Shown here piece by piece: positions 1 through 5,554 of a stretch of DNA of 5,554 nucleotides (position 1 is the first letter of the stretch; each line of letters opens with the position of its first letter). Both the position numbers and the translations under genes were made by a program. Below the pieces are notes generated by a model. It was given only the letters and a program-made list of their open reading frames with translations, did no database searches and was not told the DNA's origin. Source of the DNA: Sphingomonadaceae bacterium. GTDB lineage: Bacteria; Pseudomonadota; Alphaproteobacteria; Sphingomonadales; Sphingomonadaceae. The DNA is taken from positions 1-5,554 of the forward strand of contig JACDGO010000161.1 of NCBI GenBank assembly GCA_013821585.1, given 5' to 3'.

Positions 1-1367
1 GCCTTGATCCAAGCCGACCCCTTCATCTCGCCCTTGCGGATCATCGGTCCGGTGCGCATGGCGGTGTGCATCTCGTCGCCGGTGCGGTCGAGGAAGCCGG
101 TGTTGATGAACACGATGCGGTCCTTCACCGCGGCGATGCAGGCAGCGAGGTTGGCGGAGGTGCGCCGTTCCTCGTCCATCACGCCGACCTTGATCGTGTG
201 ACGCGTGAGACCCAGCAAATCCTCTACCGCGTCGAACAGATCGTCCGTGAACGCGGCTTCTTCCGGCCCATGCATCTTCGGCTTGACGATGTAGATGCTC
301 CCGGCGCGGCTGTTGCGACCCTTGTCATGCATCGCGATCAGCGATGTGACGATCGCGTCCAGAATGCCTTCGGGCGCTTCGGACCCGGCGGAGAGCCGCA
401 CCGCCGGATTCGTCATCAAATGCCCGACATTGCGCACGAACAACAGGCTGCGGCCGGGGAGCGTGAACGGGGTGCCGTCGGGTGCGATCCATTCGCGATC
501 CGGCTCCAGCGTGCGCGTCAACGTCCGGCCGCCTTTCTCGAAAGTCGCGGTCAAATCGCCCTTCATGAGGCCGAGCCAGGTGCGATACGCCGCGACCTTG
601 TCCCCGGCATCGACAGCCGCGATCGAGTCCTCGAGATCGACGATCGTCGACAATGCGGATTCGAGAATGATGTCGGCTACCCCATCCGGGTCGCTCCTGC
701 CGACCGGATGCTTACGATCGATGACAACTTCGATGTGCAAACCATTATTAGAAAAGAGTAATGCAGACGGGTTTGTAGGATCGCCGCGATAGCCGGAGAA
801 TTGTTCTTGGAGTGACCTTCCGTGACCTTCTTTCCAACACGGAACAGTCTGGTCGAGAAAAGCCTTGGCCCGGGCAACGACCGCTTTGCCTCGCGCATCG
901 TCATAACCACCCGGCTTCGCGGGCGGCGCGTCGAGCGCGTCGGTGCCGTAGAGCGCATCGTAGAGGCTGCCCCAGCGCGCGTTGGCGGCGTTGAGCGCGA
1001 AGCGCGTGTTGAGCGACGGCACGACGAGCTGCGGCCCCGCCATGGTCGCGACTTCGGCGTCGACGTTCGCGGTGTCGATCGTGAACGGCGCGGGTTCGGG
1101 GACGAGATAGCCGATCCCACGCAGGAACGCCTGATACGCCTCCGGCTCGAACGCGTTGGCCTGGTGCCACATGTCAATCTGAACTTGAAGCGCGTCGCGC
1201 TTAGCGAGCAGGTCGCGGTTCCGGGGCGCGAAGCGAGCGAAGATGGCCGCCGCGCCGGTCCAGAACGGCTCGGCGTCCAGCTCCAAGCCTGGCAGCGCCT
1301 CGCGCTCGATGAAGTCGACGAGTTCGGATGCGACCTGGAGGCCGGCGCGATCGACATGGCGGTTCAT
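1..1367 (-). CDS. glcB: Malate synthase G, N-terminal 455 residues (3' end outside window)
   Basis: Cytoplasmic, Mg-dependent enzyme that condenses glyoxylate with acetyl-CoA to malate. The reverse strand reads without a stop or frameshift from ATG at 1367-1365 to the window edge. Recognised motifs in order: [12 protein letters not shown] (25-36), GPQLVVP (111-117), [16 protein letters not shown] (126-141), NNGLHIEV (207-214), a [11 protein letters not shown] stretch, [10 protein letters not shown] (from about 310), [19 protein letters not shown] (M397) and [16 protein letters not shown] (D427). By comparison with E. coli MSG recalled from memory, R312, E399 and D427 match catalytic Arg338 and Mg ligands Glu427 and Asp455. 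The catalytic Asp near the C-terminus (E. coli Asp631) lies beyond the window. The start is supported by AGAGG (1380-1376) 8 bases upstream and by alignment with the family N-terminus. Oddity: between FLD (170) and GYRGD (192) the protein is about 23 residues shorter than E. coli MSG, and codons around 174-210 are atypical (TTA, ACA, TCT, AAT, AGG), with only about 38% GC at 721-780. Confidence 0.97.
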   Translation of the reverse strand, partial: MNRHVDRAGLQVASELVDFIEREALPGLELDAEPFWTGAAAIFARFAPRNRDLLAKRDALQVQIDMWHQANAFEPEAYQAFLRGIGYLVPEPAPFTIDTANVDAEVATMAGPQLVVPSLNTRFALNAANARWGSLYDALYGTDALDAPPAKPGGYDDARGKAVVARAKAFLDQTVPCWKEGHGRSLQEQFSGYRGDPTNPSALLFSNNGLHIEVVIDRKHPVGRSDPDGVADIILESALSTIVDLEDSIAAVDAGDKVAAYRTWLGLMKGDLTATFEKGGRTLTRTLEPDREWIAPDGTPFTLPGRSLLFVRNVGHLMTNPAVRLSAGSEAPEGILDAIVTSLIAMHDKGRNSRAGSIYIVKPKMHGPEEAAFTDDLFDAVEDLLGLTRHTIKVGVMDEERRTSANLAACIAAVKDRIVFINTGFLDRTGDEMHTAMRTGPMIRKGEMKGSAWIK

Positions 1368-1432
1368 GGCGGCCGCCTCTGCCCGCGATCGCGCCCTTCG
1401 ACAAGGCGCGCCGCCGCCGTTAAGGGGGCAGG
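1368..1432. promoter_or_regulatory. Divergent spacer between glcB and the ast operon
   Basis: This 65-bp gap separates two divergent starts, so it must hold, or overlap with, the promoters and any shared operator of both units. It contains AGAGG (1376-1380, read on the minus strand) as the glcB ribosome binding site and AAGGGGG (1422-1428) plus AGG (1430-1432) as that of the plus-strand hydrolase. I see no convincing -35/-10 pair on either strand: TCGACA at 1398-1403 has no good -10 at the right distance. The promoters may therefore reach into the coding regions on either side. The regulatory role is inferred from position only. Confidence 0.5.
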
Positions 1433-2638
1433 ATGACGGGGATGAGCGCGAGCGAGCGCACGCTGACGGAACGCGCCGCCGAAGCGCCGATGCGCGCGCA
1501 GGTCGAGGCTTGGGCGGCGGTAAACAGCGGCACGGGCCATCTCGAAGGGCTGGCGACCGTGGCGGCGCTGCTCGCGGACGCCTTCGCCGCGCTTCCCGGC
1601 GAGCTGCGGTTGGTCGAGCCCGAGCCGGTAACGGCAATCGCGGCCGATGGATCGGAGCGGGGGATCGACCATGGGAAGCATCTCCACCTCGCGGTGCGGC
1701 CAGGCGCGAACCGGCGCATCCTGCTAACGGGGCATATGGACACGGTGTTCGCCGCCGGTGATCCGTTCCAGACGCTGCGCGAGATCGAGCCGGGCGTCAT
1801 CAACGGTCCCGGCGTCGCCGACATGAAAAGCGGGATAGCGATCATGCTCGCGGCTCTGTCGGCGCTCGAAGCCGAAGGCACGTCGCTCGGATACGACGTG
1901 CTGATCAACAGCGACGAGGAGACCGGATCGGCCTCGTCCGCAAAGCCCATCGCCGAGCTCGCGCGCGGCAAGGTCGCGGCGCTGACCTATGAGCCGGCCG
2001 CGCTGCCCGACGGCACGCTCGCGGGCGCGCGTCCGGGGAGCGGCAACTTCAGCTTCATCGTCACCGGCAAGTCCGCGCACGCCGGGCGCAATCCGGACGA
2101 CGGCCGCAACGCGCTGCTCGCCGCGGCGGCGCTCGCGCTTAGGCTGGCGGAAGCGAAAGCGCCCGGCCTTTCGGTCAACCCCGCGAAGATCGACGGCGGC
2201 GGGCCGAACAACGTCGTGTCAGATCATGCGGTGCTGCGCGTCAACCTGCGCCCCGCGACGCCCGCCGACGAGGCGCTAGCAAAGACGCTGATCGATGACG
2301 CCGTTGCCGAGATCGCGGCGCGGCACGACGTGCGCATCCACATCCACGGCAGCTTCGGCCGCCCGCCCAAACCGCTCGATGCACGCGCGGAAACATTGTT
2401 CGGGCTGGTTCGCGACGCGGGCCGCGACCTCGGCCAGACGATCGGCTGGCAAGCGACCGGCGGCGTATGCGACGGCAACAACATCGCCGCTTGCGGCGTG
2501 CCCGTCGTCGATACGATGGGCGCGCGCGGCGGCGCGATCCATTCTCCGCAAGAATATCTGATCGTCGCCTCGCTCGCCGAGCGCGCCGCGCTCTCAGCGC
2601 TGACGATCAGCCGGATCGCGGAGGGCGCGCTGCCATGA
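1433..2638 (+). CDS. M20 family metallohydrolase, carboxypeptidase G2-like, first gene of ast operon (possible succinylglutamate desuccinylase)
   Basis: A 401-residue two-zinc amidohydrolase of the M20 (ArgE/DapE/CPG2) family. Visible motifs: HMDTV (H101), GVADMKSG (D130), SDEETGS (E162, E163), TYEPA (E187), GKSAHAG (H216), GGVCDGNN (343-350) and GGAIHSPQE (H370). Compared with Pseudomonas carboxypeptidase G2, recalled from memory, these match ligands His112, Asp141, Glu176, Glu200 and His385, catalytic Glu175 and dimer-domain His229 with a smoothly growing offset of 11 to 15, so all catalytic residues are present. The inserted dimerisation domain spans roughly 200-310. Unlike secreted CPG2 there is no signal peptide, so it is probably cytoplasmic. 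It overlaps astA by ATGA. CPG2 removes glutamate from N-acyl-glutamates; with astA and astB downstream, N-succinylglutamate is a natural candidate substrate (inference). Other M20 activities, such as acetylornithine deacetylase, are not excluded. An alternative ATG at 1442 has AGG 9 bases upstream and could be the true start. Confidence 0.92.
   Translation: MTGMSASERTLTERAAEAPMRAQVEAWAAVNSGTGHLEGLATVAALLADAFAALPGELRLVEPEPVTAIAADGSERGIDHGKHLHLAVRPGANRRILLTGHMDTVFAAGDPFQTLREIEPGVINGPGVADMKSGIAIMLAALSALEAEGTSLGYDVLINSDEETGSASSAKPIAELARGKVAALTYEPAALPDGTLAGARPGSGNFSFIVTGKSAHAGRNPDDGRNALLAAAALALRLAEAKAPGLSVNPAKIDGGGPNNVVSDHAVLRVNLRPATPADEALAKTLIDDAVAEIAARHDVRIHIHGSFGRPPKPLDARAETLFGLVRDAGRDLGQTIGWQATGGVCDGNNIAACGVPVVDTMGARGGAIHSPQEYLIVASLAERAALSALTISRIAEGALP
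2620..2625 (+). promoter_or_regulatory. Ribosome binding site of astA inside the hydrolase gene
   Basis: GGAGGG lies 9 bases before the ATG at 2635, within the last codons of the upstream gene. It decides the astA start: the same frame is open back to an ATG at 2467, but that extension overlaps the hydrolase by about 170 bases, whereas 2635 matches the family N-terminus ([13 protein letters not shown]). Confidence 0.75.
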
Positions 2639-3639
2639 CATTCCGCATCCGCGCCGCGCGTACGTCCGATCTCGCCGCGCTTTACGAGATGGCGAAGCTG
2701 ACCGGCGGGGGGTTCACGAACCTGCCCGCCGACCGGCCATCGCTCAAGGCGAAGCTCGACCGCTCGGCCGACGCGCTGGCGCGCGACGAGGACGCGCTCG
2801 GCGACGACATGGTCGTGCTCGTGCTCGAAGACGCCGAAACCGGCCAAGTGCGCGGCACCTGCCAGTTGTTCAGCCGCGTCGGCGTCCACGCGCCCTTCTA
2901 CAGCTATCGTATTGGCACGCTGACGCAGCATTCGAAGGAACTCGATCGCACCTTCCGCGCCGATATGCTGACGCTGTCGACCGACCTCGAAGGATCGAGC
3001 GAGGTCGGCGGACTGTTCCTTCATCCGCGCGAGCGGGCTGGCGGCCTCGGTCTGCTGATCGCGCGCAGCCGCTATCTTTACATCCGCCGCCACAGCGCTC
3101 GCTTCGCCGCGCAAACCATCGCAGAGCTGCGCGGCATCATCGACGAGGGTGGCGGCTCGCCGTTCTGGGACGGGCTCGCGGGCAAATTCTTCGGCATGAA
3201 CTTCCAGGACGCCGACCAGTTCAACGCGATCCACGGCCACCAGTTCATCGCCGATCTGATGCCCAAGCACCCGGTCTATGTCGCGATGCTGACCGAGGCG
3301 GCGCGCGCCGCGATCGCCCTTCCCCACCCGTCGGGTCGCGCGGCGATGCGGATGCTCGAGGGCGAGGGTTTCCGCCACGACGGCTATATTGACATCTTCG
3401 ACGGCGGCCCGACGATGCGCGCCGACACCGACCGGATCAAGAGCGTCGCAGAGGCGCGCGAGGTGGAAGTGACGCGGGTCGCGGCGAACGCGGGTCCGCG
3501 CACGATCGTCGCGCTGGGAAGGCTCGGCGATTTCATCGCGGCCTATGCGTGCGTCGACGGCGACGGCGCGATCGACCCCGAAGGCGCGAAGCTGCTCGGC
3601 GTCGAGCCGGGAATGACGGTAACGGTCGCGCCGCAGTGA
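2635..3639 (+). CDS. astA: Arginine N-succinyltransferase
   Basis: Catalyses the first AST step: L-arginine plus succinyl-CoA gives N2-succinyl-L-arginine and CoA, in the cytoplasm. The protein has 334 residues (E. coli AstA 344). It has a GNAT-type start (FRIRAARTSDLAALYEMA) followed by GGGFTNLP (24-31), VLEDAETG (63-70), YSYRIGTLTQHSKEL (89-103), GSSEVGGLFLHP (120-131), the basic SRYLYIRRH segment (145-153), ELRGIIDEGGGSPFWDGL (164-181), FIADLMPKHPVY (204-215), LPHPSGRAA (229-237) and EGFRHDGYIDIFDGGPT (244-260). H231 matches His229 of E. coli AstA, annotated as the proton donor (from memory). The C-terminal part from about 280 is diverged, as is usual in this family. The gene overlaps the hydrolase by ATGA upstream and astB by GTGA downstream, indicating one transcript with coupled translation. 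In gammaproteobacteria this enzyme has paralogous AruF/AruG subunits; only one copy is seen here. Confidence 0.96.
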   Translation: MTFRIRAARTSDLAALYEMAKLTGGGFTNLPADRPSLKAKLDRSADALARDEDALGDDMVVLVLEDAETGQVRGTCQLFSRVGVHAPFYSYRIGTLTQHSKELDRTFRADMLTLSTDLEGSSEVGGLFLHPRERAGGLGLLIARSRYLYIRRHSARFAAQTIAELRGIIDEGGGSPFWDGLAGKFFGMNFQDADQFNAIHGHQFIADLMPKHPVYVAMLTEAARAAIALPHPSGRAAMRMLEGEGFRHDGYIDIFDGGPTMRADTDRIKSVAEAREVEVTRVAANAGPRTIVALGRLGDFIAAYACVDGDGAIDPEGAKLLGVEPGMTVTVAPQ

Positions 3640-4880
3640 GCCTCGTCGAGATCAACTTTGACGGGATCGTTGGGCCGAGCCACAATTATGCCGGCCTCAG
3701 CGCGGGCAACCTCGCCTCGACGAAGAACGCCGGCGCGGTGTCGCACCCGCGCGCCGCGGCGCTTCAGGGTGTCGCGAAGATGCGCGCGAACCTTGCGCTC
3801 GGGCTGACACAGGGAATATTCCTGCCGCACGACCGGCCCGACGATGCCTGGCTCGCATCGCTGGGCGCGGACGCGGCAAGCGCCGAACAGCACATGCGCG
3901 CCGCCGCCATGTCCGCCTCGGCGATGTGGGCGGCGAACGCGGCGACCGTTTCGCCCGCGCCCGACACCGCCGACGGGCGCTGCCACCTGACCCCCGCCAA
4001 TTTGATGACGATGCCGCACCGCGCGCACGAATGGCCCGGAACGCTCGCGCAGCTTCGGCTCGCCTTCGCGAACCCGGCGTTCGCGGTGCACGCGCCGGTC
4101 CACGCGCCGTTCGGCGACGAGGGTGCGGCGAACCACATGCGGCTTTGCGCGCAGCACGACGCGCCCGGCGTAGAAGTGTTCGTCTATGGCGTGCGCGGCG
4201 GCGCGTTCCCGGGGCGCCAGCATGTCGAGGCGTCGAAGGCTGTCGCGCGGCTGCACGGCCTGAGCGATCCCATCTTCGTAGCACAATCCGAGGCAGCGAT
4301 CGCGGCGGGCGCGTTCCACAACGACGTCGTCGCGGTCGCCAACGAGCGCGTGCTGTTCGCGCACGAGCTGGCGTTCGAGGACAAGGACCAATTCTACGAG
4401 GCGCTCGCCGCACGCTTGCCCGAGGTCGAGATCGAGATCGTCGAAGTTCCCGCCGCGCTCGTCACCCTGGAGGACGCGATCGCGAGCTATTTATTCAATG
4501 CCCAGCTCGTGACTTTGCCCACCGGCGAGATGGCGTTGATCCTGCCGACCGAGGCGCGCGAGAACACACGCGTCTGGAGCTGGCTCGAAACTCTCATCGC
4601 TGGCAACGGCCCGATCCGTCGCCTCGTGCCCGTCGATGTGCGCGAATCGATGGCGAACGGCGGCGGCCCGGCGTGCCTGCGGCTGCGCGTCGTCGCCGAT
4701 CCTGCGACGGTCGATCCGCGCTTCCTCGCCGACGAGGCCAAGTTAAACCGGATCGCCGGAGTGATCGAACGGCATTGGCCCGAGGAAATCGCTCCGGATG
4801 CACTCGCGGACCCGGCGCTTGTGGCGGCGATCCGGTCGGCGCGCATGGCATTGCTGGCGCTTGGTTTCGACGAACTCTAA
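3636..4880 (+). CDS. astB: N-succinylarginine dihydrolase
   Basis: Second AST step: N2-succinylarginine plus water gives N2-succinylornithine, CO2 and two ammonia; cytoplasmic, amidinotransferase (pentein) fold. Starting at GTG 3636 it has 414 residues (E. coli 447). Motifs: EINFDGIVGPSHNYAGLS (5-22), MWAANAATVSPAPDT (97-111), HLTPANL (117-123), GDEGAANHMRL (160-170), VFVYG (181-185), AFHNDVVAVAN (226-236), IASYLFNAQL (282-291), LILPTEARE (301-309) and RESMANGGGPACLRLRV (336-352). E162, H228 and C347 match the catalytic triad Glu174, His248 and Cys365 of the E. coli enzyme (from memory). GTG is chosen because it forms a GTGA overlap with the astA stop, places the conserved EINFDG at the N-terminus, and the next in-frame ATG (codon 50) would remove conserved sequence. 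No good ribosome binding site precedes it, so it probably relies on termination-reinitiation after astA. A 78-bp repeat begins immediately after its TAA. Confidence 0.97.
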   Translation: MSLVEINFDGIVGPSHNYAGLSAGNLASTKNAGAVSHPRAAALQGVAKMRANLALGLTQGIFLPHDRPDDAWLASLGADAASAEQHMRAAAMSASAMWAANAATVSPAPDTADGRCHLTPANLMTMPHRAHEWPGTLAQLRLAFANPAFAVHAPVHAPFGDEGAANHMRLCAQHDAPGVEVFVYGVRGGAFPGRQHVEASKAVARLHGLSDPIFVAQSEAAIAAGAFHNDVVAVANERVLFAHELAFEDKDQFYEALAARLPEVEIEIVEVPAALVTLEDAIASYLFNAQLVTLPTGEMALILPTEARENTRVWSWLETLIAGNGPIRRLVPVDVRESMANGGGPACLRLRVVADPATVDPRFLADEAKLNRIAGVIERHWPEEIAPDALADPALVAAIRSARMALLALGFDEL

Positions 4881-4958
4881 CCGTCATTCTCGCGAAGGCG
4901 GGAATCCATAAGCGTCGGGCTTTCGGACTATGGATTCCCGCCTCCGCGGGAATGACGG
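4881..4958. repeat. 78-bp nested inverted repeat (REP/dRS3-like) directly after astB
   Basis: The left arm 4881-4909 (CCGTCATTCTCG...) and right arm 4930-4958 (...GGGAATGACGG) are reverse complements at 27 of 29 positions, around a 20-base loop (4910-4929). Each arm is itself a smaller palindrome: 4934-4953 reads ATTCCCGCCTCCGCGGGAAT, exactly the ATTCCC-N8-GGGAAT pattern known from the Neisseria dRS3 repeat, and 4886-4905 is the same with one substitution. Elements of this type are dispersed in many proteobacterial genomes and often create spurious translated tails such as WIPASAGMT, which appears here in an overlapping frame. It could fold into a strong hairpin in the ast mRNA and protect its 3' end or weaken read-through. 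There is no T-run after it, so it is not a standard intrinsic terminator. No flanking transposase is present. Confidence 0.85.
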
Positions 4959-5049
4959 GGAAACTGTCGGGTTAATTGACAATTTACCATGGCGCGGCGC
5001 GGACTTCCGCGCTTTTCCGCCATTGGCCCGCGCCTTGCTACCTTCAGAT
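4959..5049. promoter_or_regulatory. Spacer before the small membrane protein; weak promoter candidate
   Basis: This 91-bp gap contains an AT-rich island (4972-4990) inside GC-rich DNA. It holds a consensus -35 hexamer TTGACA (4976-4981), also part of a perfect short palindrome AATTG-A-CAATT (4974-4984). No recognisable -10 follows at 16-18 bases, where the sequence is GC-rich. A different -10 nearer the gene (around TTGCTA, 5035-5040) cannot be paired with a good -35. It probably carries the promoter of the 5050 gene, but the exact elements cannot be fixed by eye. Confidence 0.3.
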
Positions 5050-5316
5050 ATGTTCAAAAAAATCGGTCGCCTGTTCGTCATCAAGACAAAGTTCGAAGCC
5101 TATCTGATCATCTACGCGTTCGCGACCGGCGCGGTGGAGCGCGGCAAGCTCTATCTCGTCGCCTACCCCGGCTTCGGCGGCAAGCTGCTGTTCGTCGCAT
5201 GCTTCGGCGCGGTGATGCTCGGCGGCGCCAAGATGCTCGATGCGATAGAACTGTCGAAGATGCGGGATGAGTGGCGCGCCCGGAACGATTCGAACGTCCG
5301 ACCCTCAGATTCGTAG
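5050..5316 (+). CDS. Small two-helix membrane protein, unknown function, tail antisense to tRNA-Arg
   Basis: An 88-residue protein starting at ATG 5050 with a basic N-terminus (MFKKIGRLFVIKTK). Two hydrophobic stretches, about 16-29 (EAYLIIYAFATGAV) and 44-63 (GKLLFVACFGAVMLGGAKML), suggest two short inner-membrane helices joined by a loop holding VERGKLYLVAYPG; a charged tail follows. I do not recognise a named family, though small proteins with an FEA-LIIYA start look familiar from sphingomonads (impression, not a search). The start is chosen because the hydrophobic pattern and protein-like composition begin there; upstream in-frame ATG 4930 lies in the repeat. The ribosome binding site is weak. 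Residues 75-88 (WRARNDSNVRPSDS) are encoded antisense to the tRNA gene and the TAG stop lies opposite its anticodon stem-loop, so this tail was probably acquired by loss of an earlier stop and is unlikely to be functional. Confidence 0.7.
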   Translation: MFKKIGRLFVIKTKFEAYLIIYAFATGAVERGKLYLVAYPGFGGKLLFVACFGAVMLGGAKMLDAIELSKMRDEWRARNDSNVRPSDS

Positions 5317-5348
5317 TCTGATGCTCTATCCAGCTGAGCTACGGGCGC
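5272..5348 (-). tRNA. tRNA-Arg (anticodon ACG)
   Basis: The minus strand folds into a complete 77-nt cloverleaf including a genome-encoded CCA (5274-5272). The acceptor stem GCGCCCG pairs with CGGGCGC over 7 bp, with discriminator G73. The D arm is GCTC/GAGC, the anticodon stem TCAGA/TCTGA closes loop CTACGAA with anticodon ACG, the variable loop is GGGTC, and the T arm GGACG/CGTTC (one G-T pair) closes loop TTCGAAT. A34 is expected to be deaminated to inosine by TadA so that the tRNA reads CGU, CGC and CGA arginine codons. It overlaps the 3' end of the convergent small membrane protein gene by 45 bases and is divergent from the lipoprotein gene. Confidence 0.97.
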
Positions 5349-5429
5349 GCGGAAGCGGTCACGTAGGCGGTTCGTCCCCGTGGCGCAACCCCGTTGCAGG
5401 GCGCGCGGGCGCTCCGTAAGGCGGCGCGG
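5349..5429. promoter_or_regulatory. Divergent spacer between tRNA-Arg and lipoprotein gene
   Basis: This 81-bp gap should hold the tRNA promoter (minus strand) and that of the lipoprotein gene (plus strand). On the minus strand TTGCGC (5388-5383) and TACGTG (5365-5360) are 17 bases apart, ending about 11 bases before the mature tRNA; the match to consensus is poor, so this is only a candidate. A small perfect hairpin GCAAC-CCC-GTTGC (5385-5397) overlaps the candidate -35. TAAGG (5417-5421) lies 8 bases before the ATG at 5430 and is the likely ribosome binding site of the lipoprotein gene. Confidence 0.35.
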
Positions 5430-5554
5430 ATGTCCGCGCTCAAGGCCCTGCCGCTCCTGCTCGCGCTCGGCGCGTGCGCGTCGGGCGTCAACGCGCCATC
5501 GCTCGCTCCGAGGCCGATCGAGAGCCGCAGCGACGCGGTCGCCGAGCCGCCCGC
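5430..5554 (+). CDS. Probable lipoprotein, N-terminal 41 residues (3' end outside window)
   Basis: The frame opens at ATG 5430 with MSALKALPLLLALGAC and runs to the right edge without a stop. It has the parts of a type II (lipoprotein) signal peptide: lysine at position 5, a hydrophobic core (6-13) and the lipobox LGAC with cysteine 16, followed by the polar, proline-rich segment ASGVNAPSLAPRPIESRSD. A lipid-anchored envelope protein exported by Sec, processed by LspA and facing the periplasm is therefore expected. The residue after the cysteine is Ala, not Asp, so there is no inner-membrane retention signal as defined for E. coli. TAAGG 8 bases upstream supports the start. The functional domain lies outside the window, so no role can be given. 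Confidence 0.72.
   Translation, partial: MSALKALPLLLALGACASGVNAPSLAPRPIESRSDAVAEPP

Noticed and set aside
66..761. Long open frame on the plus strand opposite malate synthase G
   Set aside because: It is arginine-rich, low in recognisable motifs and fully antisense to glcB, whose motifs are unmistakable. It is the usual high-GC shadow.
677..1357. 226-residue open frame on the minus strand overlapping glcB in another frame
   Set aside because: Its composition (Ser, Arg, Pro rich) is that of an out-of-frame reading. The glcB frame is continuous through the whole stretch, so this is not evidence for a frameshift.
2467..2634. Upstream extension of astA to an ATG at 2467
   Set aside because: It would overlap the hydrolase by about 170 bases and adds arginine-rich sequence not seen in AstA; the ATG at 2635 has its own ribosome binding site and an ATGA overlap.
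2224..3378. 384-residue open frame antisense to the end of the hydrolase and to astA
   Set aside because: The plus-strand genes have clear family motifs and catalytic residues; the antisense product has none and crosses two real genes.
3543..4391. 282-residue open frame antisense to astB
   Set aside because: It is a shadow of astB without recognisable domains.
4881..4958. Intrinsic terminator for the ast operon
   Set aside because: The hairpin is strong but no T-run follows on either strand, so I call it a repeat and leave termination as a possibility only.
3926..4975. 349-residue plus-strand frame overlapping astB and running into the repeat
   Set aside because: It is a +1-type shadow frame, extremely Arg-rich; its tail (AKAGIH...WIPASAGMT) is the known translation artefact of the palindromic repeat.
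5394..5422. TTGCAG / TAAGGC as a plus-strand promoter for the lipoprotein
   Set aside because: Spacing is 17 but both hexamers match consensus poorly, and the second coincides with the ribosome binding site.
1..5554. CRISPR array, insertion sequence, phage or defence genes
   Set aside because: No regularly spaced direct repeats, transposase or integrase motifs are visible. The tRNA gene has no integrase or duplicated 3' end beside it in the window.

Overview
The window is high-GC DNA with dense coding on both strands and looks like the chromosome of an alphaproteobacterium, most likely a sphingomonad (Sphingomonas or a relative). This rests on the codon use, the short overlapping ast genes with an M20 hydrolase beside them, a sphingomonad-looking lipoprotein start, and an 'ATTCCC-N8-GGGAAT' type palindromic repeat. 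The genus is an inference; the gene calls do not depend on it.

Layout. (1) Positions 1-1367, minus strand: the first 455 residues of malate synthase G (glcB), running off the left edge. The frame is intact, but the protein is about 23 residues shorter than the E. coli enzyme at one point, and that point sits in a strikingly AT-rich, rare-codon patch. (2) A 65-bp divergent spacer. (3) Positions 1433-4880, plus strand: a tightly overlapped three-gene operon made of an M20 metallohydrolase of the carboxypeptidase G2 type, arginine N-succinyltransferase (astA) and N-succinylarginine dihydrolase (astB). Both junctions are 4-base start/stop overlaps (ATGA, GTGA), so translation is probably coupled. 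(4) A 78-bp nested inverted repeat starting directly after the astB stop codon. (5) A small two-helix membrane protein (5050-5316) whose last 14 codons are read antisense through a tRNA gene. (6) tRNA-Arg(ACG), minus strand, with an encoded CCA end. (7) The first 41 codons of a probable lipoprotein, running off the right edge.

How the genes work together. AstA and AstB perform the first two steps of the arginine succinyltransferase (AST) pathway: arginine plus succinyl-CoA gives N2-succinylarginine, which is then hydrolysed to N2-succinylornithine, CO2 and two ammonia. The later enzymes AstC and AstD are not in the window. The classical last enzyme, AstE (succinylglutamate desuccinylase), is also absent, but an M20 hydrolase whose best-known relative cleaves N-acyl-L-glutamates is the first gene of the operon. 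The most interesting hypothesis here is that this M20 enzyme replaces AstE and completes the pathway. The divergent malate synthase condenses glyoxylate with acetyl-CoA to malate, which fits a locus for growth on poor carbon and nitrogen sources, although a regulatory link is not shown by the sequence.
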